Positions 1 to 11,200 of a DNA stretch of 53,685 nucleotides are shown here, piece by piece. The notes beneath the pieces were generated by a model. It saw only the letters and a program-made list of their open reading frames with translations. It did not search any database and was not told where the DNA came from. The DNA is from Discostella pseudostelligera (taxonomy: Eukaryota > Bacillariophyta > Thalassiosirophyceae > Thalassiosirales > Thalassiosiraceae), in NCBI GenBank assembly GCA_036940085.1, contig JALLBK010000128.1:1-53685 (forward strand). The letters are read 5' to 3'. Position 1 is the stretch's first letter, and every line of letters starts with the position of its first letter. The translations under genes were made by a program, and so were the position numbers.

Positions 1-107
1 CTAGTATGAAATCTCACAACTGTCTCGCTGCGGACCTATGTAAATTCTAGAAAGGCCCGTAGTAACATGAAACATGAGAGAAAAGAGAACGAGAACTCTG
101 GGTCACC

Positions 108-3100
108 ATGATGGACCATTGCTTCCCCCAGCCACAGTATGTAACACCATTGTACCTACCTACCATCCCTGCGCTACAACCAAAAGTAAACATCATGTCC
201 TACAACTATGATGACTGCGTCAACTCCATCGAAGAGTCTAGACGCAGGGCATATGCCGGCGCAGTGACCACCGCCGCCGCCGACGACGACGACGTTGCCA
301 ATTCCTCCGCCGTCATTGGTCCATCTGCGGCGCCGGATCTGGAAGCGCTCCAACAATCGATGGATGGTTTTGCCAATCTCTCAGCGCATTGCCCAATGAC
401 GCCTCTTTTATGGATGCAGTATGCATATGATTCAGAAAATTTGATCGAGGGTTTGATGATGATGGAATATTCAACGATGGAAGGGGGTGACGACCAGCAG
501 AAGTGTCACCATAAAATGCAATGTAGGAAGAGTGCGCTGGAATCATCAACGGGAATATTGCAATTGGCACTAACCGAGTTCTTAGGCTGTGCTCTACTTC
601 ATTTGTACTATCTCGAATCTCTCGCTGATTATATCTACCATAGTGAGGAGTTGCATCACATGAACTCACAAAACGGAATAGTCGGCATGGAAGGTTACGA
701 CCGGCGAGCCATGCGAGACAATCTCTCTACTGCCTTTGAACGTGCATGGGAATCTGTGGGGAGAGGAACACATGTGAATGAGGGGATGATTGTGTCAGAA
801 ATTTATCGATTGCATGGATCATTCTTGCTATTTAGTCTCTCGTCTGCGGTGACTGAATTGAAAGCTCAAAGTCGGAACGGCAATTCTGTGACGATTGATG
901 ATTCGGAGACGAATGCCATCTCGCAACAGCTGTTTGCACTACTTCTAAGATGGAGCAAAACTCCCATGGGGGAAGGATCAAATGATGAAATGATGCAAGA
1001 TATGGAATATCTCTGGGATGAGGCTTGCTCGCTAATACTCTCCTTGTACGATGAGGAGAATCAACAAATGCATCGAAAGAGTGTCCTCGAACAGCAAAAG
1101 GCAGCTCTTTGGGAAACTATGGACAACGAACGGAAGAACACGTCATCTCTTACAAATGTGTTGTCGTCCTACGAAAATGAGATAGATGTTGCAATGTCCA
1201 ATGAAGGTATTGCACTTCCGATGCAAACTTTGTTTCATTCGATACCAGAGCAATCAAATGGAAATGATATCTTAGGAATTTATGCGCAATCCTTGAAGAA
1301 AAGCAGTGCAAAATGGAATCCTATCCTCTTGGATGACAAGCATCGTTTCCTTCTTGGGTTTGGAGGAAGTGAAACAAGTCGGGCTTTTATGAAGGCAATC
1401 TCTTTCCTTCAACGCATCTACCTGGACATGATGAAGAGGGGAAAGGCAGTCGATGTTGCAGATAGCTCGCCAGTCGAATGTTGCATTGTCACATATCAAA
1501 GCTCGTTCATTATCTCATTGTATGAGAGAGCTGTATCGGAATGTCCAACAGTTGAACAATTATGGACTTCTTACTTGAATTTTCTTAAAGATGAACGGAC
1601 CCGTCGTCGTAGCCAAATGAATGGGGGCTCACACCAGAACGAAGAGCTGGCGTCTACACTCCAGTCGGTATCCCATCGCGCCGTGACGAATTGCCCATAC
1701 AGCTGTGCACTATTTGAGATACGAATGACCACCCTCGGTTTGATCTCAGCATCCAATTTGGATCCTGATGATATCCATGCAGTCATTAAAGAGGCGACAG
1801 ACTTGGGATTTCTGACTAGCAATCGGGAGGCCATGTTATACTTGAGGCTTGTGGCGATACTCGTGGTGAAAAGGAGGCTCTTGAATCTCATTTCAATGGG
1901 TACTACTGCGACGTCATCTGTTTCTGGCAAGGATTACGACGGCAGTGAAGCCGGTACAATATCGTGCACATCGTTAAGCCCAAATGACACGGAAGAAGTT
2001 AGAGATCTGCTTGAAGACATCCGTGACATGTACGATGAAATAGACACGTATTTATTCAACTCGCACCCAGCATGGTCAGAGGGGAAAGCTGCATTTTGGA
2101 AGAATCGTGCACTCACTGAGGCGTATGTGTTGTGCCCTATTGACACTGCTCTTACCAAACATGAAGATGATGAGTTCTCAGAAGACGACTCTGCGATGAC
2201 CAACAAAAAGGCCGTGCAATGCTTTGAAAAATTGGTCAAGGCACAAAAACCAAGCCATCCTGATTCATGGAGGGAATATATCAGATATACCATGCAGTCG
2301 CAGCCATCGAATATTGCAGCAACGGTATCGTCGCTTCGTAGGCTTCGCGGATTGTATAATCGAGCCATGTCATCCGTGAAAAAGGCCAGCCAGGAACCAT
2401 CCTTGTCTGTTGACAACAAACAATCATGGATGGGAACTGGAGTTAACGCTGCCCTCCTCGATAGGGACTACGATTCATCTCTCATCGATTTATGTCGGGA
2501 ATATTTGGAGTTCGAGCGCAACTACGGCTCTTTGGAGAGTTTCTCACACGCCCAGACACAAGTACGCAGCAAGCTGATGAACTGGAACCCCTCTGTTCCA
2601 ACGACAGCTCCTTTACCTCACATCGAAGAACATTCAAGAGCGAAGAGAAAGCTTGAAACTAACAATGTTGCGACCGAAACGAACGTCTCAATCAGAGACG
2701 AGGCCATGGGCGAGGACGAGGACGACCAAATTTTATCGAAACGAGCTAAGGTCAAGACTAATTTGAAACAACCAAAGAAGTCAGATAGCGTGCACAAAGT
2801 TCGCATTGGAAAACTGGAATACCCAGCTCACCCGTTCACAATTCATGTATCCAAACTGAGCAAGGAGACCCAAGATATGGACCTTGTTGATACATTCAGT
2901 CATGAAGTTGGAGCTGTGGTACATGCCAAGATACTCCGCGAAAAGCTCACAGGTAAAGGCGGCCATCACTATCATGGTGAATCGAAATGTTCTGGACTTG
3001 TTCAATTCGAAGAACGGTCATCGGTGGAAAATGCATTGCAAAAGGATGGACTGCTCGAGATTGGAGGAAAGTCGGTTAAGATTCAAAGATCCCACTTGCC

Positions 3101-3425
3101 AGCGGTTGGGTTGGTTCCGGCAGGCATGCATCGTGTTAATCCGAAGGGCGAAGGCAAGATGTCCAAACGGAACGAATTAAGGAAAAAGAATACTGACTCG
3201 GAAACAAAAGGAAGTGGGGCAAAGTCGAATATTGAAAGCATGGATATTGATGACGGCGGGAGAGGCAACAAGAAGCAAGAAAGTGCAGGAAACGATCGCA
3301 CCAAAGAGAAGATGAAGAGTCCATCAATCACCTCTCCAAGCTCTTTGTCATTTGGCATTCTTTCACTGAAGCCGACCCATGTGAGACCAAAGCCCAAGAT
3401 CACTCTCGATTCAAAGAAAAGGTAG
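108..3425 (+). CDS. SART3: SART3/Prp24-like HAT-repeat and RRM protein
   Basis: Single-exon reading frame of 1105 residues. Much of the protein (about residues 100-850) is helical, with half-a-TPR (HAT) style segments whose Trp/Tyr pattern is visible: LWTSYLNFLKDE, SWREYIRYTMQ and LCREYLEFERNYG. A basic, nuclear-localisation-like stretch follows (RAKRKLE, SKRAKVK). One RRM lies at about residues 905-997, with RNP2-like FTIHVSKL and RNP1-like CSGLVQFE. The tail is charged and low in complexity. HAT repeats followed by a C-terminal RRM is the layout of SART3/Prp24, which recycles U4/U6 snRNP in the nucleus. Animal SART3 has two RRMs and I see only one clear one here. The first ATG is used; ATG at 195 is a possible alternative. 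The family call is by domain order, not by close identity. Confidence 0.72.
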   Translation: MMDHCFPQPQYVTPLYLPTIPALQPKVNIMSYNYDDCVNSIEESRRRAYAGAVTTAAADDDDVANSSAVIGPSAAPDLEALQQSMDGFANLSAHCPMTPLLWMQYAYDSENLIEGLMMMEYSTMEGGDDQQKCHHKMQCRKSALESSTGILQLALTEFLGCALLHLYYLESLADYIYHSEELHHMNSQNGIVGMEGYDRRAMRDNLSTAFERAWESVGRGTHVNEGMIVSEIYRLHGSFLLFSLSSAVTELKAQSRNGNSVTIDDSETNAISQQLFALLLRWSKTPMGEGSNDEMMQDMEYLWDEACSLILSLYDEENQQMHRKSVLEQQKAALWETMDNERKNTSSLTNVLSSYENEIDVAMSNEGIALPMQTLFHSIPEQSNGNDILGIYAQSLKKSSAKWNPILLDDKHRFLLGFGGSETSRAFMKAISFLQRIYLDMMKRGKAVDVADSSPVECCIVTYQSSFIISLYERAVSECPTVEQLWTSYLNFLKDERTRRRSQMNGGSHQNEELASTLQSVSHRAVTNCPYSCALFEIRMTTLGLISASNLDPDDIHAVIKEATDLGFLTSNREAMLYLRLVAILVVKRRLLNLISMGTTATSSVSGKDYDGSEAGTISCTSLSPNDTEEVRDLLEDIRDMYDEIDTYLFNSHPAWSEGKAAFWKNRALTEAYVLCPIDTALTKHEDDEFSEDDSAMTNKKAVQCFEKLVKAQKPSHPDSWREYIRYTMQSQPSNIAATVSSLRRLRGLYNRAMSSVKKASQEPSLSVDNKQSWMGTGVNAALLDRDYDSSLIDLCREYLEFERNYGSLESFSHAQTQVRSKLMNWNPSVPTTAPLPHIEEHSRAKRKLETNNVATETNVSIRDEAMGEDEDDQILSKRAKVKTNLKQPKKSDSVHKVRIGKLEYPAHPFTIHVSKLSKETQDMDLVDTFSHEVGAVVHAKILREKLTGKGGHHYHGESKCSGLVQFEERSSVENALQKDGLLEIGGKSVKIQRSHLPAVGLVPAGMHRVNPKGEGKMSKRNELRKKNTDSETKGSGAKSNIESMDIDDGGRGNKKQESAGNDRTKEKMKSPSITSPSSLSFGILSLKPTHVRPKPKITLDSKKR

Positions 3426-3485
3426 AGCGAACAATATGATTGGCTGCTGAATAAAAATGAATTTAAATTTAATTCGACTAGTTCT

Positions 3486-4424
3486 TCATCCAATGCCGTA
3501 GCCACCATGTCTTCTTCCCTTTCCTGGCTTCACCCCCTGTGGCTTCTTAGAAGTCGTCGCCCTCTCCTCCACGTTGTCAAACAAGTTGCCGAGATATTTG
3601 CCAATTTGTTTCCCTTGCTGTCGACTCACTTCCCAGGATAGTGAATGCGGGGGCAACTGATAAATCGGACGTGTTTCCCAACCATCATCATGATTTTCAT
3701 CGTCGGCATTGCTTTCTGTACTGATTTCATCAAAGTCATCTTGATCTAAATTGATTCGCTGACTTCTAACATTGAATTCAACCATCACTCTCTCCTCCAA
3801 CTTCCGCTCCATCCTCTCAAATTCCAAAGGCAGCCTCAGTGGAGACAAATCCAACACTAACCGATCACAGTCGCTCCCAACAATAGACGAATTAGGGTTC
3901 ATCTTATGCAGTACAATCATCGGTCTACCCCGTGCATCCATCAAACTGCGATATGAGTTCAATAATGGTGCATCACGTCGTTGTGACCGCCATGCTGACC
4001 CAGTCACCTGAAGAAATCCCTGACGCCGCGCCTGATCGAAGGTAAGTCTTTCCTCTTGATTTAATCTATGCGGTATACCCCTACTCCCGGTCCCCTTCTT
4101 CTTGGCGGGTAGGCCCCAGCTGATACTTTCAACATCCCGGACATCTGGGCGCCAACAGTTCTGGCGGGCTTGCCAGAATGGTGGTTCAGATTGTTGTGTT
4201 TGGTCAACATTATCTACCGATGATGATGTAGTCGACCGTAAAGACGTGCAAGACGCCGTCGAAAATGAAAGGATGGGTTGCCTACTACGCAATCGACACA
4301 CTGCCAATAATTGATGTGATGTTTTGCCAAATAATGGCGTGTACGAGGTGGCCAAATTCCAGTTTGCCATCAAGGATATGATGGCGGTGAGATTGGCAGC
4401 AACAGCAACCCTGGTCATCGTCAT
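3486..4424 (-). CDS. unknown protein with plastid-type leader
   Basis: Single-exon frame of 312 residues starting at ATG 4424. The N terminus is hydrophobic (residues 5-27) and ends in ATSYTPLF, which resembles the signal-peptide/ASAFAP junction of diatom plastid proteins. A Ser/Thr/Arg-rich transit-like stretch follows. The middle (about residues 105-180) contains WGLPAKKKGTGSRGIPHRL and a segment around LLNSYRSLMDARGRPMIVL that looks like a conserved domain, but I do not recognise the family with confidence. The acidic region (NADDENHDDG) and the basic Gly-rich tail (GKGRRHGGYGIG) are low complexity. It converges tail to tail with the SART3-like gene, 60 bp apart. Plastid location is inferred from the leader only. 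Confidence 0.6.
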   Translation of the reverse strand: MTMTRVAVAANLTAIISLMANWNLATSYTPLFGKTSHQLLAVCRLRSRQPILSFSTASCTSLRSTTSSSVDNVDQTQQSEPPFWQARQNCWRPDVRDVESISWGLPAKKKGTGSRGIPHRLNQEERLTFDQARRQGFLQVTGSAWRSQRRDAPLLNSYRSLMDARGRPMIVLHKMNPNSSIVGSDCDRLVLDLSPLRLPLEFERMERKLEERVMVEFNVRSQRINLDQDDFDEISTESNADDENHDDGWETRPIYQLPPHSLSWEVSRQQGKQIGKYLGNLFDNVEERATTSKKPQGVKPGKGRRHGGYGIG

Positions 4425-4650
4425 CGTCTGTCGGAGTTCGACCTGCTTGCTTCGTATGCTCCCTCGCGAGCCAGCGAGTAGATGATGATAGAAATCTCTT
4501 TAAATGCCAGCCAACGTCACAGTGATGTCCGGCTAGATTGGCTAATGGTTTGGAAGGTTCGTCCTACGGAGCTAGATGGGCAGGCGCAGTAGCTTCGTCA
4601 TTGTGCAGGGAAATCTGAATCAGTGCCGTGCAGTTCGGCGGATTTGGATC

Positions 4651-4713
4651 TCCCGCCAAATCTCCTCCCGCCAAAGGTTTTGGCGGGAGAGAGGGCGAGT
4701 CATTTTGGCGGGA
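4651..4713. promoter_or_regulatory. four E2F-like TGGCGGGA sites in an inverted arrangement
   Basis: The 471-bp gap between the unknown gene and the DnaJ gene has no gene. It holds TCCCGCCAAA at 4651 and 4666, then TTTGGCGGGA at 4679 and 4704. The two middle sites face each other across three bases and could pair as a hairpin. TTTGGCGGGA matches the E2F/DP binding consensus. The sites lie about 230-290 bp upstream of the start at 4424. An ACACGTGGCA G-box-like site follows near 4726. Function is inferred. Confidence 0.55.
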
Positions 4714-4895
4714 GATGTAGACCTTTACACGTGGCAGTTCGTCGGTAGCCTTGATAGCGCTGTGTCTCGAAGAGCGGAGAGAGAGCGACAAGCACAACAT
4801 CCTCACGAGCAAGTAAGGTATTATTGGAGCACGTTAACGACAACTAACCATCGAACTATGTTTATTCTATGTTGTAGCTACTTAGCAGGAGTAAT

Positions 4896-6257
4896 TCACT
4901 GAAAGAATCCAGTCTTCTTGCCAGCCTTCTTCTCCTGCAACGCTTGTAACTTCTCCACCAACTCCTTTTCTTCCTTTGACAGACTCGATGGAATTTCAAT
5001 CTTCATGGTAACATAATGATCTCCCCGTTTACTCGAATCGCCCAGCACAGGTGCGCCGTTCCCCTTGAGCCTCATCACTTGCTCTGGCTGTGTCCCCGGG
5101 GGTACCTTAATTGTAACCTCTCCATCGACAACTGGAACTTTCAGGGATGCACCCAATATGGCATCCACATACGATATCGAGGCATCGGAATAGATTTCGG
5201 GACCCTCTCGTCGGAAGTTGGGATCCGGCTTAACCTTTAAGAAAATGTACAAATCACCAGCTGGTCCACCTTTGGGTCCGGCATCTCCCTCAGATCGCAC
5301 TCGCAACTTATTCCCATCCTCCACTCCCGGAGGAATGTCCACCTTGATTTGTTTCGTTTTGCTTACTGTACCCTCCCCAGAGCATGTGCCACAATACTCC
5401 TCAATCTTTTGACCCGTACCACGACATGCCGAGCACGTCTGCTGCGTTTGGAAATTACCCAATGGCGTTCGAGTAACTTGCATGGTCACACCCACTCCAT
5501 TGCACACCGAGCAGGTACTAACTTTGGCACCAGGCTTCACACCCGATCCTGTACACGTCCCACAAGTCTCGAGATGACGGATGCGCACCTTCTCCTCTCC
5601 ACCAAAGATGGCCTTCTTGAAGTCCAATTCTAGATCAAATCGTAAATCATCTCCGGCCATTGGACCCGATCGTCGTCCACCACGGGCTCCACCCCTCCCT
5701 GCAAAGCCAGCGCCCGGACCACCGCCCCCACCAAAGAATGTATCGAATATATCTCCCAAATCTACCTCCTGACTAAATCCAGCACCACCAAATGGACTAC
5801 CATAGCCGTACGGTCCACCACCCTCACTGGCGGCACTGCTTCCCACACCCGCCTCGCCGAACATGTCATACTTCTTGCGTTGATCGGCATCACTCAGCAC
5901 TTCGTAGGCGCGATTGACCTCCTGGAATTCGGTAGTGGTGTCTTTCCCTGGATTGGCATCGGGATGGTACTTTTTGGCCAATTTGCGATAGGCAGATTTG
6001 ATCTCGGCAGCGTCGGCAGAACGCGAGACGCCGAGAATGGAGTAGAAGTCGCGATTGGAGGAGGTGCGTGAGGACATGTGTAGTGAGGTGTTGGGATAGC
6101 GATTGTTGTTGCTGCTGCTGCTGCTGCTACTGAAAGAACTGTAGGATGGTGGGAGTTTGGTGGTCGCGACCGGTCGTCGGCATTCGGATGGTGCGAAGCC
6201 CATGATGGGAGCACATGCTACTAGGCAGAGCGCTAATGCTATTGGGACTACTTTCAT
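4896..6257 (-). CDS. plastid-targeted type I DnaJ (Hsp40) co-chaperone
   Basis: The chosen start at 6257 gives 453 residues. The open frame reaches back to an ATG at 6398, but the internal Met begins a clear signal peptide ending in MGFAPS, an ASAFAP-type motif with Phe at +1, which is the diatom stromal import signal. The J domain lies at about 68-133 (DFYSILGV, HPD near residue 97). It is followed by a Gly/Phe-rich linker and a zinc-finger region at about 231-295 with four CxxCxGxG-type repeats (CGTCTGSG, CSVCNGVG, CSACRGTG, CGTCSGEG). Then come the substrate-binding beta domains. Architecture and length match bacterial DnaJ and chloroplast DnaJ proteins that work with stromal Hsp70. The gene shares its upstream region with the CFAP53-like gene. 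Confidence 0.92.
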   Translation of the reverse strand: MKVVPIALALCLVACAPIMGFAPSECRRPVATTKLPPSYSSFSSSSSSSNNNRYPNTSLHMSSRTSSNRDFYSILGVSRSADAAEIKSAYRKLAKKYHPDANPGKDTTTEFQEVNRAYEVLSDADQRKKYDMFGEAGVGSSAASEGGGPYGYGSPFGGAGFSQEVDLGDIFDTFFGGGGGPGAGFAGRGGARGGRRSGPMAGDDLRFDLELDFKKAIFGGEEKVRIRHLETCGTCTGSGVKPGAKVSTCSVCNGVGVTMQVTRTPLGNFQTQQTCSACRGTGQKIEEYCGTCSGEGTVSKTKQIKVDIPPGVEDGNKLRVRSEGDAGPKGGPAGDLYIFLKVKPDPNFRREGPEIYSDASISYVDAILGASLKVPVVDGEVTIKVPPGTQPEQVMRLKGNGAPVLGDSSKRGDHYVTMKIEIPSSLSKEEKELVEKLQALQEKKAGKKTGFFQ

Positions 6258-6683
6258 TGTTGTCTTGGATATAAGATATTTATGGTGACAATTTGATCGA
6301 GGGTTAGGATAGGCAGGTAGAGATGATGATGATGATGATGTGCTCTCATGAACCATAGCGGCGGAAATGATGTGAGATCTCCATCGATGGATCATCATCG
6401 TCCCTCGTCGCAGCTTCGCGATGGCGAATGTTTTGTTTGTGTGGTGTTGGACGCTGATCGATCGCGGAGGTGGCGCATTTTGGCGGGAAGGATGACGTCA
6501 GTCTCTGACGAATCTTCCACGCGGAGTCACTGGTCGCTTCCCGCCTTTCCAGCTCTCCCGCCAATCTTTAAAGATCCCAAAGAGAAAAGAGATCAAAGAT
6601 AGACCAAAGATCCAGTTTTCACATCATGGTTATGCTGGTGCAGCGACACACCATCCACCGTCAACCGTCAATCATTGAAGGCA
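6258..6683. promoter_or_regulatory. bidirectional promoter with two E2F-like sites
   Basis: This is the 426-bp gap between the divergent DnaJ and CFAP53-like genes. TTTGGCGGGAA lies at 6479-6489 and TCCCGCCAA at 6556-6564. A CRE-like TGACGTCA lies at about 6493, and CCACGCGGAG, related to the TCCACGTGGA palindromes elsewhere in the window, at about 6519. A (GAT)n run sits near 6325. I see no gene here; short antisense frames are probably chance. Confidence 0.5.
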
Positions 6684-8160
6684 ATGTCCGCATCCGACCT
6701 CCAACGCCGACGAGACCAAGAACGTGCCCTCCATGAGACGCAATCCTTCTTATCCAAGCATCAAAACATCCAACGTCTTCATGATTGGGAACAACGAACG
6801 CAGCAACAAATTGATCAACGCGAAGTGAATACCATTGCACAAAAACTGCTGCAACGGGAGGAGGAGGAATTGCAACAACGACAGCAAGAATTGCAATCGC
6901 TGTACAGCAATGAAACGTCATGTTGGAATGATACACGTCAACGTGCAATGACGGTGACGCAAGAAGAGCGAATGGAACAAATACGTGCACGAGCATATGA
7001 ACTGAAGGAGAGGCGGGAGAAGGAGCGACAGGCGTTCGTCAAGGAATGTTACGAACGACAATGGATGGAATCCTGCGATGATTTGCGGGCACTAAATTCC
7101 AAGGCAATGTTAGATAGACTTACAAAGGATCGGGAACTCATCATTAAGAATAAAAAACGGATAAGTGAAGAACAACAAAAATGTCAAGGTGAGAATGTAG
7201 CGATGCCATCAATGACGGACGCGGACGATGGAGGAAACACCGAACAACGTCGACAATCATCTCTCGAATATAAGCGGGCACTAGATCATCAAATTCAATG
7301 GAAGAGGTCACATGCAGAATCTTTGATGAGGAGCAAGCAACTCCAAGAGCAGGAACAGCTGGAACAACTTGCTAAACTCCAGGAACTTGAAAAACAATCC
7401 GAAAGAGAACTGATCGAGAAAGCCAAGCAGGATGGCGAAGAGATGCTACAGGAAATGCAACAGCGATCCAAAGAACGTGAGACTCGACAATCAATTGAGC
7501 GCAATCAGAATAGTATACTACTACAACATGTCATGGAGGAGGAACGCAGACAAATTCAGATGGAACAAGCCAAGAAGGAGTTGGGTAGAGAGATTGCTTT
7601 CGACTTTATGCAATGCCTACGAGATCAAGCAAAGGAAGACGAGAGAGAGAACGATTACATTGATAGAATCCTGACCAATGAGGTAGAAGGTTTGGCAAAA
7701 TTGAGTGATGAAAAGATAGCGGCCGAGATGGAATATACGCGCAAATGGATGAAAGAGGTACGCCTGAGCAATAATTACATTTCTCATAAAGATTTACAGT
7801 GCATTGATAACTTCGTTATTGATTCATCCACAGGTGGATGCATCGTGGCAGGCGCAGATTCGACGAAAACAGATCGAGGCTGAAAAGACACGCACTGTCA
7901 TGGAACAAGAAATTGCCGATGTTCAAGCTGCTTTACGTCATGAAGCGGAGGTGGAGGTTGCAGAAACAGAAAATGCCAGGGCGAAGAGAATTGAAACCAT
8001 GATGGACAATAAACAGCGAATTGATACACGTTTGGTGGAGCTAAGCAGGGAGCAACAGGAGAAACATCGTGTACAGGAACAAATTCGTAATGAGGAGAAA
8101 GCTTACCAAAGGAGACTTGAGGAGAAGAAGAAGCAATTCGGCGTCCGTGATCTAATCTAA
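6684..8160 (+). CDS. CFAP53-like TPH-domain coiled-coil protein
   Basis: Two exons, 6684-7757 and 7834-8160, with a 76-bp GT-AG intron (gtacgc...ccacag). The join is in phase and reads RKWMKE then VDASWQAQIRR, giving 466 residues. The open frame extends back to a TTG at 6675, but the first ATG is 6684. Almost the whole protein is an Arg/Glu/Gln-rich coiled coil like the trichohyalin-plectin-homology family. Segments such as LKERREKERQAFVKECYERQWMESCDDLR resemble CFAP53 (CCDC11), an axoneme and basal-body protein. The domain class is clear. The exact orthologue is less so, because TPH proteins (trichoplein, CFAP45, CFAP53) look alike by eye. A cilium role fits the nearby WDR92 and RP2-like genes. 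Confidence 0.7.
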
Positions 8161-8204
8161 CTTACCTTTATAATATCACGGTCAATCATTTGGCCTAGAG
8201 TCGT

Positions 8205-11200
8205 TTAGCTGCAGCATATTAAGAAAGTACCATCATTGGTTGGACAACATGATCCTGCAATGTTCGCCGCAGTACACTTTTCGTTATTGGCGCAGTCAGC
8301 ACTCTCACTTGAGGAAGCACTTTGACCTTCGCTACTCTCATTTTCACTAAAGTCACTATTGTAAGACAGTTTGGCTGTCGTATTCGTCGAGAACCCATCC
8401 CTCGTGCTAATCCAGAAAAGCACCTGACTTTTGCTGAGCCCAGGGTCCAATTGGACACTGGCCAACTTTTGGGCGTCAATCCAAGCAGTGTTTGGATGAA
8501 GAATTGCGTCGTTGCAAATTGAATATCCTTTCCAAGCGATTTCGACAGAGTCACTTGTTCTTATTACCGATTGCTCGCCCTCGACAAACCCTGATGGGAA
8601 CACGCGGTGTGAGAGACCATTAATTTGGGAAGATACTTAATGGCTCAAATATATGAGATATGTGGCTTACCCTTGTCAAATAACTCAGCTGTAATCGGAG
8701 TGATTGGCATGAAGTTGATCAAATGAACGTAAATATTATCGTTGCCAAACCAAGTCGTACATGAAACATCTGTCATGCCTAGATTGCCAACCATGAAATT
8801 TTTCCTAAACTCGTTCGTGTATGCAACAGGCACGCCGCCGTTAGTCCCATCGCCAGTTTGGTTGTTTTGAGATGGTGGCATGTGCCAATACGTCTTTGCT
8901 CCCATCAATTCCGTTGCGAGTAGTAATCTTGCATAGTCAACTATCTTACTGTCACCACTGTTACCCCATCGAACTTTTGACCAAAGATATGCACCGTAAT
9001 AGCAATTAACAGCTTCGCTCGAACTTTCCTGAGATTTACCGTTTGCAAATGGAAATAATCCACTTGCAAAAGAGTGCTGAGGAATAGAAATGGTGAGTGT
9101 GAGAGCTCGAAAAATAAGTGACATCGAGAGATAGGAAATGACTTACTCCATCAAACCATGATTTATGACGTGCTAACGGGAAGAAAATATCGCTGTCAGA
9201 GGACGTGTGTGCACCATTATGAGCAACATCGTAAAAGAGAGCGTCCACATACGGCCCATATAAGGAGATGAAGCTTGGATTCGCCCTTCCAAGAATTGCG
9301 GCAGCGAACAGGACGTATCCATAGTGAAAATGGTGGTCATTGTATCTCGAATTTCCAAAGTCGGCATTCACATCCTCCATTCCTTTTGTAGAAAGAATAC
9401 CGCCAAGCTGAGCATCATAAACCAATCGCTTTTCTTTCTGATCTCCAAGCCACAAGGTTAGATATTTTTCCAATAACGCATATGCTTTCCGTGATGTCCC
9501 GCTGCTGATTTTATTCTTCTCTGTTGGCACTGACGACGCAGCGTTTTCGATGGGCACCAAAGAAGACTCTGCTTCGAGTGGTTTTGGTTGTGTGACTGTG
9601 TTGTTCATTATGCGATTAACTTCTTCATCGACCACATGAACATTTGCTGCATGGACCACCTGTGCAATATGCGCTAATTGAGCCAATCGAGCGATCTGTT
9701 TTCCTGCTCCATAAGCTCCGTTAGATAGATCAGGCAGATTAACGTCGAGGTCTGATAACACTGTTTGGAGAAGAAGATCTCTGATGGATTGGTCGAGGGC
9801 CAATATTGCCTTGGATTCATTATTTACCGATAATTGGCTAGATTCCAGTGACGGATCATCACCAAAGGCCGTGAAAGTCAACTCTTCTTCGTATGCCCAG
9901 GAGTCCCCTATCACAGGCACCATTTGACCTTTGATACTCCAATATGTAAGATCAAAATCGTCCTCTTGCAGCAAAAGTTCTTCTGCAGTAGTGATGGACG
10001 CGGCGTGGTGCGGTAACGCGAGTGTGAGAAGCGGAACATTGGTAGCGGGAGAGGTGGTTGAAGTCATTCCAATAGTTTCATATGAAAATGTGATTCGCCC
10101 GATACTGTTTTCCTTTGGCATCTCCGCTGACGTTAGTTGCCTCTCCACGTGCTGGTCTGAAATCCTCCTGTGGATCTTTTTACCTGAATTGTTCGCATCA
10201 TGAGACGATGCAAGAGGTTTGCGGGATCCTGATCGGAAATCCCATGATACTGTTCCACTGACAGGATAGGCCCCAGCATGGTATAATAGTCGCTTTACTC
10301 CAGGAGATCGAAACAAACGCTCAAGATCTGATACTTTCTTCGAATTAGTACCGCCAGATGTCGACGTCATTGTAGTTGATGCTGAAGTAGTCGGTGGAAC
10401 AAGTGCTAATCGGATCACGCCATCAAACTTATCTCTGGACGAAATAGATCGCCGAGCATCATAATTGAGCTCCAACGTTATTGGTTCCGATGCAAATACC
10501 AACCACGTCAATCCTTCCATTGTCGTTACAACAAACTGTACCCCCGTGACAACTTTCCTTTGCTTCGAGGATGATTCTTGTACAATTGCACAAATACCAA
10601 GCTTTTTGTCATCTGCATCGGGCAATACTTCATCACCGATTGTTGGGGGACATGAGACATCATCAAAATCTGACAAAGCAGTCAACTCTGGAGAAAGACC
10701 AGAGTATTTTGAAGTTATGTATGGGGATCCTTGCACAATATAGCTTTCCCATTGGCCACTACCCTTGGAGCTCGATCCAGCATTTGCATCGCCTGAATAG
10801 AATCGTAGTGTGACACTCAAACTATCAAACCGAACGACATGCCGAGTGTGAATTTCCTCAGTGGAGCCCAAGGTTACATCGGGAGCAAAAGCGTCCTGAA
10901 TACTATTAGCTTGGATGACACGACGTGATGCCGAGTAGGACGCTTGCAATTTACCGAGTGGTGACCATTGAAACGAGTATGGGTATGCAACAATGGGGTA
11001 TGAATACTGATTTTGCTTCTTTTGCAATAGGGGAGGTGTTTCGTCATGTTGTGTTGAAGATGGTCGTTGTTGTTTTGTTTGTTCATTCAGTGGTAGCAAG
11101 ACTAGATTAGTCCAAAATGCCCCGGTAGGAAAGGGAACTCGTAGGAAAGGTTTTGGGCTATATCTCAGACTCCGCTCATCATTGTTGTAATTATGTGACG

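Noticed and set aside
6258..6398. A 47-residue N-terminal extension of the DnaJ protein
   Set aside because: The internal Met at 6257 starts a clear signal peptide; the extension is Ser/His-rich and would bury it.
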